This document shows, piece after piece, positions 1 to 5,476 of a stretch of 8,939 nucleotides of DNA. The first letter of the stretch is position 1. Each line of letters opens with the position of its first letter. A program made the translations under genes and the position numbers. Under the pieces are notes generated by a model. The model saw only the letters and a program-made list of their open reading frames with translations, searched no databases and was not told the origin of the DNA. Source of the stretch: an uncultured Collinsella sp. (GTDB lineage: Bacteria; Actinomycetota; Coriobacteriia; Coriobacteriales; Coriobacteriaceae); contig CABUVF010000080.1 of the NCBI GenBank assembly GCA_902494945.1, positions 1 through 8,939 of the forward strand, written 5' to 3'.

Positions 1-377
1 CCGACCTGGTAGAACAGCATGACGGCGGCGCCTTCGGCCATGTGCGGGTCGGTGTCGGGGAAGAGCACCATGGCAAACGCGCCGATGGTCGCGACGGCCA
101 TGAGGAAGCTCTCGTCGAAGGCCTTGCCGCGGCGGATGTTATTGAATGCCTTTTGCAGTACGTCGTAGCCGGCAATCAAAAACGGCACGAGGAACAGCGC
201 GAAGCTGGCGTAGATGTTGCCGGGCTCCCCAAATGCGATAGTGAGGGCGCCGAGCTCGTCGAGGGCATAAACAACGGCAAAAATGCCCAGTGCTACCAGG
301 ATGCGGTTGCGCTTGTGCTCAAGGGACTCTTTCTTCTTGCGCTTCTTCTTTTTCTTTTTGGGGTCGGCGGCTGCCAT
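1..377 (-). CDS. cadA: Zn/Cd/Pb-translocating P1B-type ATPase, N-terminal part (runs off left edge)
   Basis: Only the first 125 codons are in the window; the frame is open to the edge. These ATPases pump Zn2+, Cd2+ or Pb2+ out across the cytoplasmic membrane using ATP. The start has a Lys/Arg run (residues 7-16), then hydrophobic segments at about 26-40 and 56-70. The family-typical stretch GYDVLQKAFNNIRRGKAFDE follows at about 70-89, then FLMAVATIGAFA, then EGAAVMLFYQVG at the edge. This pattern is characteristic of CadA/ZntA-group pumps. The usual N-terminal HMA metal-binding domain is absent; the upstream gene encodes one as a separate protein. The ATG at 377 is preceded by GGGAGG at good spacing. 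The phosphorylation DKTGT motif and metal-site CPC motif would lie outside the window and were not seen. The family is fairly certain; the exact metal is inferred from the neighbouring sensor and HMA protein. Confidence 0.92.
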   Translation of the reverse strand, partial: MAAADPKKKKKKRKKKESLEHKRNRILVALGIFAVVYALDELGALTIAFGEPGNIYASFALFLVPFLIAGYDVLQKAFNNIRRGKAFDESFLMAVATIGAFAMVLFPDTDPHMAEGAAVMLFYQV

Positions 378-399
378 GATTCAAACCTCCCATTTGAGT

Positions 400-421
400 G
401 TATGAACACTTGCTCATATAA
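400..421 (-). promoter_or_regulatory. Third ArsR-type operator-like site, upstream of the ATPase gene
   Basis: The stretch matches 18 of 22 positions of the operator copy at 1138-1160 in the same orientation: it keeps TATGAACA and GCTCATATAA and differs only in the centre and at the first base. It is an imperfect dyad of the ATATGA-N8-TCATAT kind typical of SmtB/CzrA-group repressors. It ends 22 nt before the ATPase start codon. I could not place a good -35/-10 pair around it. It may give the ATPase its own regulated promoter, or only be a secondary binding site. Confidence 0.55.
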
Positions 422-432
422 TTTCGCGAGCA

Positions 433-455
433 AAGGCCGCGGCAAGCGCGGCCTT
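433..455 (-). terminator. Terminator-like or attenuator hairpin between HMA gene and ATPase gene
   Basis: A perfect 9-bp stem (AAGGCCGCG / CGCGGCCTT) with a 5-nt loop lies 21 nt after the HMA stop codon in the leftward transcript. The stem is very GC-rich, but only about three U residues follow before GCTCG. Termination is therefore probably partial, or the hairpin may be an mRNA-processing or stability element. It sits directly before the third operator-like site, so readthrough into the ATPase could be limited. Confidence 0.4.
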
Positions 456-476
456 ACAGGTCAACGTGTGCGCGGG

Positions 477-695
477 TTAGAGAATGATCTCGCAGTCCGG
501 CTCGGCGTCGGCGGTGAACTCAACGACGCGGTCCAGGACCTCGTCGAACTTGGCGTCGTCGGCCTCGAGCGTCAGCTTCTGGGTCATAAAGTTGACCGAA
601 ACGGACTTGACGCCATCGAGCTTAGCCAGCTCGTCCTGAAGTTCACGCGCGCAGTTGGCGCAATCGATCTCGTCGAGCTTAAACTGCTTTTTCAT
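477..695 (-). CDS. Free-standing heavy-metal-associated (HMA) domain protein, CadA/ZntA type
   Basis: This 72-residue cytoplasmic protein consists of a single HMA (ferredoxin-like beta-alpha-beta-beta-alpha-beta) domain. The metal loop reads D11-C12-A-N-C15-A, the DCxxCA form found in Zn/Cd/Pb pumps rather than the MxCxxC of copper chaperones. The end, E65-P66-D67-C68-E-I-I-L, resembles the end of the HMA domain in CadA proteins, with an extra Cys68. It lies 63 nt after the ArsR-family gene and 99 nt before the ATPase gene, which itself lacks this domain. It most likely delivers or senses metal for that pump. A good Shine-Dalgarno (AAAGGAA) precedes the ATG at 695. A general CopZ-like chaperone role is the alternative, but the Asp in the loop argues against copper. 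Confidence 0.9.
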   Translation of the reverse strand: MKKQFKLDEIDCANCARELQDELAKLDGVKSVSVNFMTQKLTLEADDAKFDEVLDRVVEFTADAEPDCEIIL

Positions 696-758
696 GGTGG
701 GTTCCTTTCCCTGTGTTGGCGGTCTGGGTGCCGGCCGCGCTGATACCGTGGTTGATTG

Positions 759-1124
759 CTATTCGCAGATATGGCTCATGCCCTGGTTGAGCATGGTGTA
801 GACGTGATCGTCGGCGAGCGAGTAGAGAATGTTGCGGCCGTCGCGGCGGAACTTGACCAGGTGCGACTGCTTAAGCGTGCGCAGCTGGTGCGATACTGCC
901 GACTGCGAGGTTGCGGTCGCTTCGGCGATGTCAGCCACGCAGAGCTCGCGGCCCATGAGGGCATAGAGGATCTTGATGCGTGTGGTGTCGCTGAAGACCT
1001 TGAACAGGTCGGCCAGGTCGTACAACAGCTCCTCGTCGGGAAGGTCCTCGGGCGAGCAGGTGGTGGGGACGATCGGCTCGGTGGCCTCGATGCCAGTCTT
1101 TGTTTCATCAGCGTGGCTGCTCAT
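759..1124 (-). CDS. ArsR/SmtB-family metal-sensing repressor, alpha5 zinc-site type
   Basis: This 121-residue winged-helix repressor is first in the leftward metal operon and should release DNA when metal binds. Residues 36-60 (LADLFKVFSDTTRIKILYAL) are the family's entry helices. ELCVADIAEATATSQSAVSH (60-79) carries the helix-turn-helix, and FRRDGRNILYSL (92-103) is the wing. The C-terminal helix has D105-x-H107-x10-H118-x2-E121, exactly the alpha5 DxHx10HxxE zinc site of SmtB/CzrA. The alpha3 motif is ELCVAD, with one Cys (C62) instead of the ELCVCD pair of CadC/ArsR. There is also a lone N-terminal Cys23, so a CadC-type site is incomplete. GAAAGGA lies 7 nt before the ATG at 1124. A strong promoter/operator lies just upstream, so autoregulation is likely. 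Zinc sensing is inferred from the ligand set. Confidence 0.93.
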   Translation of the reverse strand: MSSHADETKTGIEATEPIVPTTCSPEDLPDEELLYDLADLFKVFSDTTRIKILYALMGRELCVADIAEATATSQSAVSHQLRTLKQSHLVKFRRDGRNILYSLADDHVYTMLNQGMSHICE

Positions 1125-1137
1125 TGCAACATCCTTT

Positions 1138-1194
1138 CATATGAACATGCGCTCATATAACTTACTTCCGATTATATGAGCGCATGTTCATATG
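1138..1194. promoter_or_regulatory. Paired ArsR-family operators forming a perfect 23-bp inverted repeat
   Basis: Arms at 1138-1160 and 1172-1194 are perfect reverse complements over 23 bp, separated by 11 nt. Each arm is itself an imperfect dyad of the form ATATGA-N8-TCATAT, matching the 12-2-12 type of SmtB/CzrA operators, so this is two operator sites facing each other. The right arm covers the -10 and spacer of the promoter. The left arm lies at or just past the predicted transcription start and touches the Shine-Dalgarno of the repressor gene. The leader RNA could also fold here. Confidence 0.88.
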
Positions 1195-1198
1195 TCAA
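1171..1198 (-). promoter_or_regulatory. Consensus sigma-70 promoter of the metal-resistance operon
   Basis: Read leftward, TTGACA (1198-1193) and TATAAT (1176-1171) are separated by 16 nt; both hexamers match the consensus exactly. Transcription would start near 1164, giving a leader of about 40 nt before the repressor ATG at 1124. The right operator arm (1172-1194) fills the spacer and -10, so a bound repressor should exclude RNA polymerase. A promoter this strong fits a tightly repressed, inducible operon. Confidence 0.85.
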
Positions 1199-1282
1199 TG
1201 ACGTACAGGTAATTCGTCGCATAAAATGATGGGGAATAGTGGACGAGATTCCGGACTGAGCGGTTTTGATAGCCGATGCCGG

Positions 1283-1324
1283 GGTGGGTGCCCCCGCGCC
1301 GTGCAAAAATTGGAGTATTCTGCA
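1283..1324 (+). repeat. Copy 1 of a ~42-bp inverted intergenic repeat
   Basis: Compared with the reverse complement of 1490-1531, 33 of 42 positions match without gaps. Shared blocks are GGTGGGT, GTGCAAAA and AGTATTC. A one-base shift in the centre (AAAAATTG-GAG against AAAA-TTGCGAG) would explain most central mismatches. No flanking target-site duplication is evident. Function is unknown; it may belong to a dispersed repeat family or be a protein-binding site. Confidence 0.65.
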
Positions 1325-1489
1325 ACTATAGGGGGTCCGTTAATCTATTCCAGGCCAAATAAAGCCGCTCAAGAGTTATCCAAGGGCGGTAAACAGACAA
1401 GGTCTTCCTCAAATGTTGCCTAACGTTCCCGTTCGATAGCGTTTTTGTTTTTCATTTGGATTAACTTGTGGGTGCTGGAGGGCCGACCC

Positions 1490-1531
1490 TGCTGAATACT
1501 CGCAATTTTGCACATCGCTAGGGTACCCACC
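1490..1531 (-). repeat. Copy 2 of the ~42-bp inverted intergenic repeat
   Basis: This is the inverted partner of 1283-1324. In the leftward orientation it begins GGTGGGTACCC and ends GAGTATTCAGCA. It lies 12 nt beyond the stop codon of the endonuclease-domain gene. The two inner ends are 165 nt apart, too far for a simple transcript hairpin, so paired binding sites or the ends of a small mobile unit are alternatives. Confidence 0.65.
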
Positions 1532-1543
1532 TTGTTAGCCGGT

Positions 1544-2734
1544 CTAGCTTCCGGCCCCGAAGATTCTGCCCTCGGGCGCGAGGCTGCTTATTTGGGCAAA
1601 TGATGGGCTGTCGGATTCGACAGTCTGCATGTCATCGATTGACGGAACTTCATTTATTGTCGGGTCATCCAGCGTGATGCCTTCGAGTGTTGCTTTTTCG
1701 AGGTCGATTCGTTGACGATCTTCGGAATCCTGGCGAAGCTGCTTCTGAATTCTCTTTTTCTCTTCTATAAACCTTCTGAGCACAAACTGTCTCAGGTCCT
1801 CTTGCATGATTTGAAAGTCTTTTGGCAGACGCGAGGGGCGTATGCCCTCTTTCCGTTGGATCGCCTCCATGACCCTAACGAAAGCGCTGGCATGCATAAA
1901 GGAATAACGACTGACGGTGATGATTCCGTATCCCATGGACGCAAGCGCATTCTTGCGCTCCTCATCGATGGCGCGGTCTTCTTCCGCGTCATGATAAAAC
2001 CCGTTGTATTCAATGTCTGTGCGAGATTTCTTTAGATACGCATCCATAAAGAACTTTTTGCGTCTCGTGAGATTCTTTGCGGCAGCGGTGACCTGCACCT
2101 CGCAATCGGTCTCAATTCCCTTAATACCAAGCCCTCCTTCGCTTTTAGGCAGCGTTAGCATCATGACAAAGGCCGTTTCCATAGGAGACCGGCATCCGTC
2201 GCGCACACATTGAATCGCCTTTCGGGCAAGGGCCAGACCGTCGCATCTGGTAATGGAATTAAAGAACTGTTTTAACCTTTCGGTCGAGGTGAGCGCGAAA
2301 CGCTCGTTATACGAGGTGGAAGAGCCGGTTCCAAGGGAGTAAGCGCCGCACAATTCAAAGTAGTACTCCACCAGTTCGCGAAAAGGGAGATAGGTGGCGG
2401 CCTGAAGTGCGCAAAGCTCAACGCCAACAATGAAGATGCCATCTTTGAGCTCTATAAAGCGTGAGCTCGAGAATCGTTTTGACGAAACGTGGCATTGACA
2501 GTTCATTGCATAGCGCGCATTCCTGCGATCAAACACCATTACTTCGAGGCAATCATTTGCGTCAAGGGAAACATCGTGTTTGGTGAGCCATTCTGCGGCT
2601 GCGTCAAGGAGCGTTCCGGTGGGACATGATCCGTAAATCGCGGCAGGGTTACAGGGCTCGGTGTCTTTCGCAGACGCCGAATGCGCGGCCTGGTAGACCG
2701 CTTTTGCAGTGGTATGTGACAATACGATACTCAT
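1544..2734 (-). CDS. DUF559/Vsr-like endonuclease-domain protein of unknown role
   Basis: This 396-residue protein has no signal peptide or membrane segment. The N-terminal half (about 1-175) includes SSSRFIELKDGIFIVGVEL (88-106), a small winged or beta-rich segment. The middle resembles the PD-(D/E)XK/DUF559 group: S183-P-M-E186 on a helix, D231 on a strand, DIEYNGFYH (240-248, E242 and H248), then D257-x-x-R260 and LASMGYGIITVSR (264-276). That order (E, D, ExY, H, D..R, G-[IV]-ITV) matches DUF559-type nucleases. A charged coiled-coil-like stretch (about 310-345) and an acidic tail follow. I recall similar proteins as common in Coriobacteriia, with no known function. The gene is visibly AT-richer than its neighbours, has a weak ribosome-binding site before the ATG at 2734, and stands alone, suggesting transfer. 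Nuclease activity is inferred only. Confidence 0.7.
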   Translation of the reverse strand: MSIVLSHTTAKAVYQAAHSASAKDTEPCNPAAIYGSCPTGTLLDAAAEWLTKHDVSLDANDCLEVMVFDRRNARYAMNCQCHVSSKRFSSSRFIELKDGIFIVGVELCALQAATYLPFRELVEYYFELCGAYSLGTGSSTSYNERFALTSTERLKQFFNSITRCDGLALARKAIQCVRDGCRSPMETAFVMMLTLPKSEGGLGIKGIETDCEVQVTAAAKNLTRRKKFFMDAYLKKSRTDIEYNGFYHDAEEDRAIDEERKNALASMGYGIITVSRYSFMHASAFVRVMEAIQRKEGIRPSRLPKDFQIMQEDLRQFVLRRFIEEKKRIQKQLRQDSEDRQRIDLEKATLEGITLDDPTINEVPSIDDMQTVESDSPSFAQISSLAPEGRIFGAGS

Positions 2735-3083
2735 GGTATATATCGTGTCAGCTAATGCCGTGTTGATGGCGCTGAGTGGGAAAGTCGTTTTAGGGGCCTA
2801 ACCAAATGCTGTCCAAAAGCTTGACGCAATTATGGGTTGGCATGCCTAAAATCAATGTTATCGCAGCTTAGCTATAGCATATAAAAACTCAATTGCTGCA
2901 CATTTGATATCGATGCATCACCATCCGACAACGAATTACGTGTCGGGAATTGGCCGAAATCGTTCAAAATGAGGGTTCAGAATTTGTGATGGCAGATCTA
3001 TCTGTGGAACGTAGGGCGGCCCCGCTGCGGTGTTTCCCGCTGCGAGGCCGCTCGTGAGCAAGCAGTGTTTGTCGCAGGCGTTG
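2735..3083. other. Gene-free intergenic region
   Basis: No open frame with a ribosome-binding site is visible. The AT-rich left part probably holds the promoter of the leftward endonuclease-domain gene, but no -35/-10 pair is convincing; the best, TTGATT with CATAAT, has a 15-nt spacer. There is a small dyad at 2925-2946 (CCGACA-N10-TGTCGG). At 3016-3051 GCGGCC/GGCCGC arms enclose two direct copies of CCCGCTGCG. It follows the exonuclease stop but lacks a T run, so no terminator is called. Confidence 0.5.
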
Positions 3084-4052
3084 CTATTTCGCGAATAGGT
3101 TCTTGAGGTTGAACTCGGCCTGTACCGTGCGGAGCATGAGGTCGGTGTCGTCCAGACCCAGATGCTGCTCGTTGGCGTCGGGCGCGAGGGTGCCGCGACG
3201 GCGTGCCCAGTTCTCGAGCGCGGCGGGGGCGGACTCGCGGGGGAGCGAGCGCACGTCGGCGTCCAGGCTGCGGCAGATCTGGCGCGAGTCGATGACGATG
3301 ATCTTGCCGGCGCGGCGTGCCTCGGCGTAACCGTCCAGGTGGATCTTGAACCAACTGTCTTCGAACGCGGCGTTATGCGCCATGTACGGGTACTTCTTCA
3401 TAAGCTTGAGCAGCTGCTTTTGCAGCTCTTTGTTCTCGCGGAACGGCTTTTTGCCGTCGATGTCGTCCCAGGTGATGTGGTGGATATTCGACAACGGCAC
3501 ATCCTCGCCGCGGTAGATGTCGGGCAGGCCGCAGTAGTGTGCCTCGGCGTCATGCGGGACGGCGTCGCTGGTGAGCTCCATGATCTCCCAGCCCACGTTG
3601 ATGATATAGCCGCGCTCGGGTGCACGGCCGGTGGTCTCGATGTCGATACCGAGCACGGTGCCCTGGATGGGCTTGCGGGCGTAGGCCACGCCGAGCGCGT
3701 CGCGGTCGCCGCGGATTTCGCGCATAACGGACGCGGCGGTGCGCTTTTGCATCTTGCCGATGGCGGCGCAGGTGTCGGCATCGGACAGGCCGCGCGAGAG
3801 CGTCGCGGGCGTCACGTTGCGCAGACGCGCCTCGCCAATCTGGTCGCACAGGTCGCGGTTGCGGTCGGCCAGGTCGCGCACGGTGGCAAAGTCGAAGCCG
3901 GGGTCGCCCTCGGCGGTAAAGTACTCGGTCTCGAGCACCTTGAGGGCCTCCTCGCCCTTCTGGCGCTCGGACTCCATGGCGCCGTGGTCGCCGTAGATAA
4001 ACATGGGGATAAACGGCTGGCGCTCGTATTCGAGTGCTTGCGATACGTTCAT
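3084..4052 (-). CDS. DnaQ-like 3'-5' exonuclease (DEDDh superfamily)
   Basis: This 322-residue cytoplasmic protein has its exonuclease domain in residues about 131-310. Motif I is GIDIETTG (D137, E139). Motif II is AHNAAFED (H226, N227), where Glu231 occupies the position usually held by Asp and D232 follows. Motif III is HLGLDDTD (H297, with D301/D302 about five residues on). These make it a metal-dependent DEDDh nuclease of the DnaQ/RNase T/polymerase III epsilon superfamily, acting on DNA or RNA. The N-terminal 130 residues are a mostly helical, charged extension I do not recognise. They are not the polymerase-binding tail of epsilon, so a repair or RNA-trimming role is as likely as proofreading. 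AAGGAG lies 6 nt before the ATG at 4052. It is divergent from the exporter gene and appears monocistronic. Confidence 0.88.
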   Translation of the reverse strand: MNVSQALEYERQPFIPMFIYGDHGAMESERQKGEEALKVLETEYFTAEGDPGFDFATVRDLADRNRDLCDQIGEARLRNVTPATLSRGLSDADTCAAIGKMQKRTAASVMREIRGDRDALGVAYARKPIQGTVLGIDIETTGRAPERGYIINVGWEIMELTSDAVPHDAEAHYCGLPDIYRGEDVPLSNIHHITWDDIDGKKPFRENKELQKQLLKLMKKYPYMAHNAAFEDSWFKIHLDGYAEARRAGKIIVIDSRQICRSLDADVRSLPRESAPAALENWARRRGTLAPDANEQHLGLDDTDLMLRTVQAEFNLKNLFAK

Positions 4053-4133
4053 ATGCTACTCCTTGGACGGGCCGCGTTGTGCGGCTCGAGGTTACTGAGT
4101 TATGGCGAGATGATAGTTTACCATAGGCAACTA

Positions 4134-4161
4134 TTGGCACCGCGCCCGGGACAACTACAAT
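4134..4161 (+). promoter_or_regulatory. Probable promoter of the heavy-metal exporter gene
   Basis: TTGGCA (4134-4139) and TACAAT (4156-4161) are spaced by 16 nt, five of six matches to each consensus hexamer. The start codon of the exporter follows about 62 nt later. A second TACAAT at 4186 with TTGACC at 4169 has only an 11-nt spacer, so it is not a functional pair. No ATATGA-type metal operator is visible here. Confidence 0.5.
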
Positions 4162-4223
4162 ACCCTAGTTGACCGCTAGGACTTTTACAATGCTGCCGAA
4201 AGACACGAAAGGTTCCATCCGTC

Positions 4224-5312
4224 ATGGATTTACTGATTGATATTCTGCTCGACGCCGGCAAGGACACGCTGTCGCTGCTGCCGTTTTTGTTGGTGACGTA
4301 TCTTGCTCTCGAGACACTTGAGCACGTTGCGGGCGACCGCGTCAACGGCGCTATCAAGCGCGCCGGCGCTGCGGGTCCCGTGGTTGGCTCGCTGCTGGGC
4401 ATGGTGCCGCAGTGCGGATTTTCGGCCATGGCAGCAACGCTGTACGCCGGCCGTGTCGTGACCTTGGGCACGTTGGTGGCGGTGTTCCTTTCGACCTCCG
4501 ATGAGATGCTGCCGCTGTTGCTTGCCGAGCAGGTTCCCGTGCAGACTATGGCGATGCTTTTGGCTTCGAAAGCGCTGATCGCACTGGTCACGGGTTTTAT
4601 CGTGGACGCTGCCATTCGCGGCCTGCGCCGTAACGCCCGCGCGCACGCGGCGATTCGCCGTACCGTGCTGGGAACCGCGGCCAACCCGGCCCACGTGAAC
4701 TGCGCGCACGACGACCACAGCGGCGGTGACATCATCGACGAGGTGGCCGAGGCAGGCGTGAGCGCCGACCACATCCACGAGCTGTGCGAGCGCGACCATT
4801 GCGGTTGTGATGAAGACGAGGACGAGCACGAACACGGACATGGCCACGATCACGGTCATGAGGGCGAACATGAACACCATGACGGTCACGGTCACTCTCA
4901 CTCCCACGAAGGGACGCCTGTCCTGTCGATCATCCGCAGTGCGATCTCGCACACCGTGCAGGTCTCGGTATTCATTTTTCTGGTGACGCTGATTCTGGTC
5001 GCCGTGCTCGAGACGTTCGGCGAGTCCGCGATCGAGCAGTTCCTGCGCGGCAACGAGACACTCGCTGTCCTGGGTTCGGCGCTTGTCGGGCTGATTCCCA
5101 ATTGCTCGGCGAGCGTGGTCATTACACAGCTGTATCTGGAAGGCGCGCTGCAACTGGCGCCGATGCTCGCCGGCACGCTCATTTCCGCCGGCGTGGGTTA
5201 TCTGGTGCTGTTCCGCACCAACCGCAGCGCCCGCGAAAATGCCGTGTTCCTGATCATGATGTACGTCATCGGCGCTGGCTGGGGCCTCATCCTCTCCGCC
5301 GTTGGCCTCTAA
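4224..5312 (+). CDS. Putative 10-TM heavy-metal exporter (ArsP_2/DUF2899 type) with His-rich loop
   Basis: This 362-residue inner-membrane protein has about eight clear hydrophobic segments (for example 14-32, 50-72, 107-127, 243-263, 280-300, 338-360). The first half has GMVPQCGFSAMAATLY (59-74) and TLVAVFLSTSDEMLP (83-97), hallmarks of the family often named arsenic efflux protein. The second half has GLIPNCSASVVITQLY (289-304), a repeat of the first motif with Cys64 and Cys294 in equivalent positions. The central cytoplasmic-looking loop (about 155-232) has C160, C188, C193, C195 and then 13 His between 202 and 228 among Glu, Asp and Gly. This suggests binding of Zn, Ni or Co rather than arsenite; the true substrate is unknown. 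GAAAGG lies 11 nt before the ATG. The gene is followed by a strong terminator. Metal specificity is inference; the family call is firm. Confidence 0.85.
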   Translation: MDLLIDILLDAGKDTLSLLPFLLVTYLALETLEHVAGDRVNGAIKRAGAAGPVVGSLLGMVPQCGFSAMAATLYAGRVVTLGTLVAVFLSTSDEMLPLLLAEQVPVQTMAMLLASKALIALVTGFIVDAAIRGLRRNARAHAAIRRTVLGTAANPAHVNCAHDDHSGGDIIDEVAEAGVSADHIHELCERDHCGCDEDEDEHEHGHGHDHGHEGEHEHHDGHGHSHSHEGTPVLSIIRSAISHTVQVSVFIFLVTLILVAVLETFGESAIEQFLRGNETLAVLGSALVGLIPNCSASVVITQLYLEGALQLAPMLAGTLISAGVGYLVLFRTNRSARENAVFLIMMYVIGAGWGLILSAVGL

Positions 5313-5321
5313 GTAGGCCTA

Positions 5322-5396
5322 AAAAATGGGCTTCAAATAGCCATGCTCAGCGCCTGCGCAATGCGGCGACGCATGGCATTTTGAAGCCCGTTTTTT
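5322..5396. terminator. Strong bidirectional intrinsic terminator after the exporter
   Basis: Arms 5328-5346 and 5371-5389 pair at 17 of 19 positions (GGGCTTCAAA and GCCATGC blocks either side of a 2x2 mismatch). The 24-nt loop can itself fold through CGCC/GGCG. It is flanked by six A on the left and six T on the right, so it can terminate both strands. It begins about 10 nt after the exporter stop codon. Confidence 0.9.
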
Positions 5397-5429
5397 GTTG
5401 AGCAATGGATTCCGAGCGCTCACACCGCT

Positions 5430-5474
5430 CAAAACAAAAAGGTAGATTTTAGGCATGTCTCAAAAATCTACCTT
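5430..5474 (-). terminator. Intrinsic terminator of the leftward HdeD-like/YaiI-type operon
   Basis: Arms 5439-5450 (AAGGTAGATTTT) and 5463-5474 are perfectly complementary over 12 bp. The 12-nt loop has a further near-palindrome around GCATGT. Read leftward, the stem is followed by TTTTTGTTTT. It starts 2 nt after the YaiI-family stop codon and backs onto the exporter's terminator. Confidence 0.9.
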
Positions 5475-5476
5475 GG

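Larger units (their letters stand above)
1195..1543. other. Non-coding region with an inverted repeat pair
   Basis: Apart from the -35 of the metal promoter and the two repeat copies listed separately, I see no convincing gene here. A 65-codon open frame (1226-1423) has no good ribosome-binding site and runs through one repeat copy. A T-rich stretch near 1440-1453 follows only a weak 4-bp stem, so no terminator is called. The leftward endonuclease-domain gene ends at the right boundary, 12 nt from the second repeat copy. Confidence 0.6.

Noticed and set aside
1226..1423. 65-codon open frame in the region between the metal operon and the endonuclease gene
   Set aside because: It has no good ribosome-binding site, no recognisable domain, and runs straight through repeat copy 1; it looks like chance or repeat-derived frame.
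1544..2734. Restriction-modification or abortive-infection system around the endonuclease-domain gene
   Set aside because: No methyltransferase, specificity subunit, antitoxin or other defence gene is adjacent; only the single protein is supported.
2925..2946. CCGACA-N10-TGTCGG dyad as an operator
   Set aside because: Six-base arms are short, there is no second copy or adjacent promoter, and it can arise by chance in this length of sequence.
3016..3051. GCGGCC/GGCCGC structure as a terminator for the exonuclease gene
   Set aside because: Six-bp arms around a 24-nt loop with no T run on the minus strand.
3162..4172. Long rightward open frame (336 codons) opposite the exonuclease gene
   Set aside because: It is the antisense shadow of a well-supported DnaQ-like gene in GC-rich DNA; its product has no family features.
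4169..4191. TTGACC and TACAAT as a promoter for the exporter
   Set aside because: The spacer is only 11 nt; TTGGCA-16-TACAAT just upstream is the better pair.
4230..5153. Long leftward open frame opposite the exporter gene
   Set aside because: Antisense shadow; the rightward frame has clear family motifs, membrane segments, promoter and terminator.
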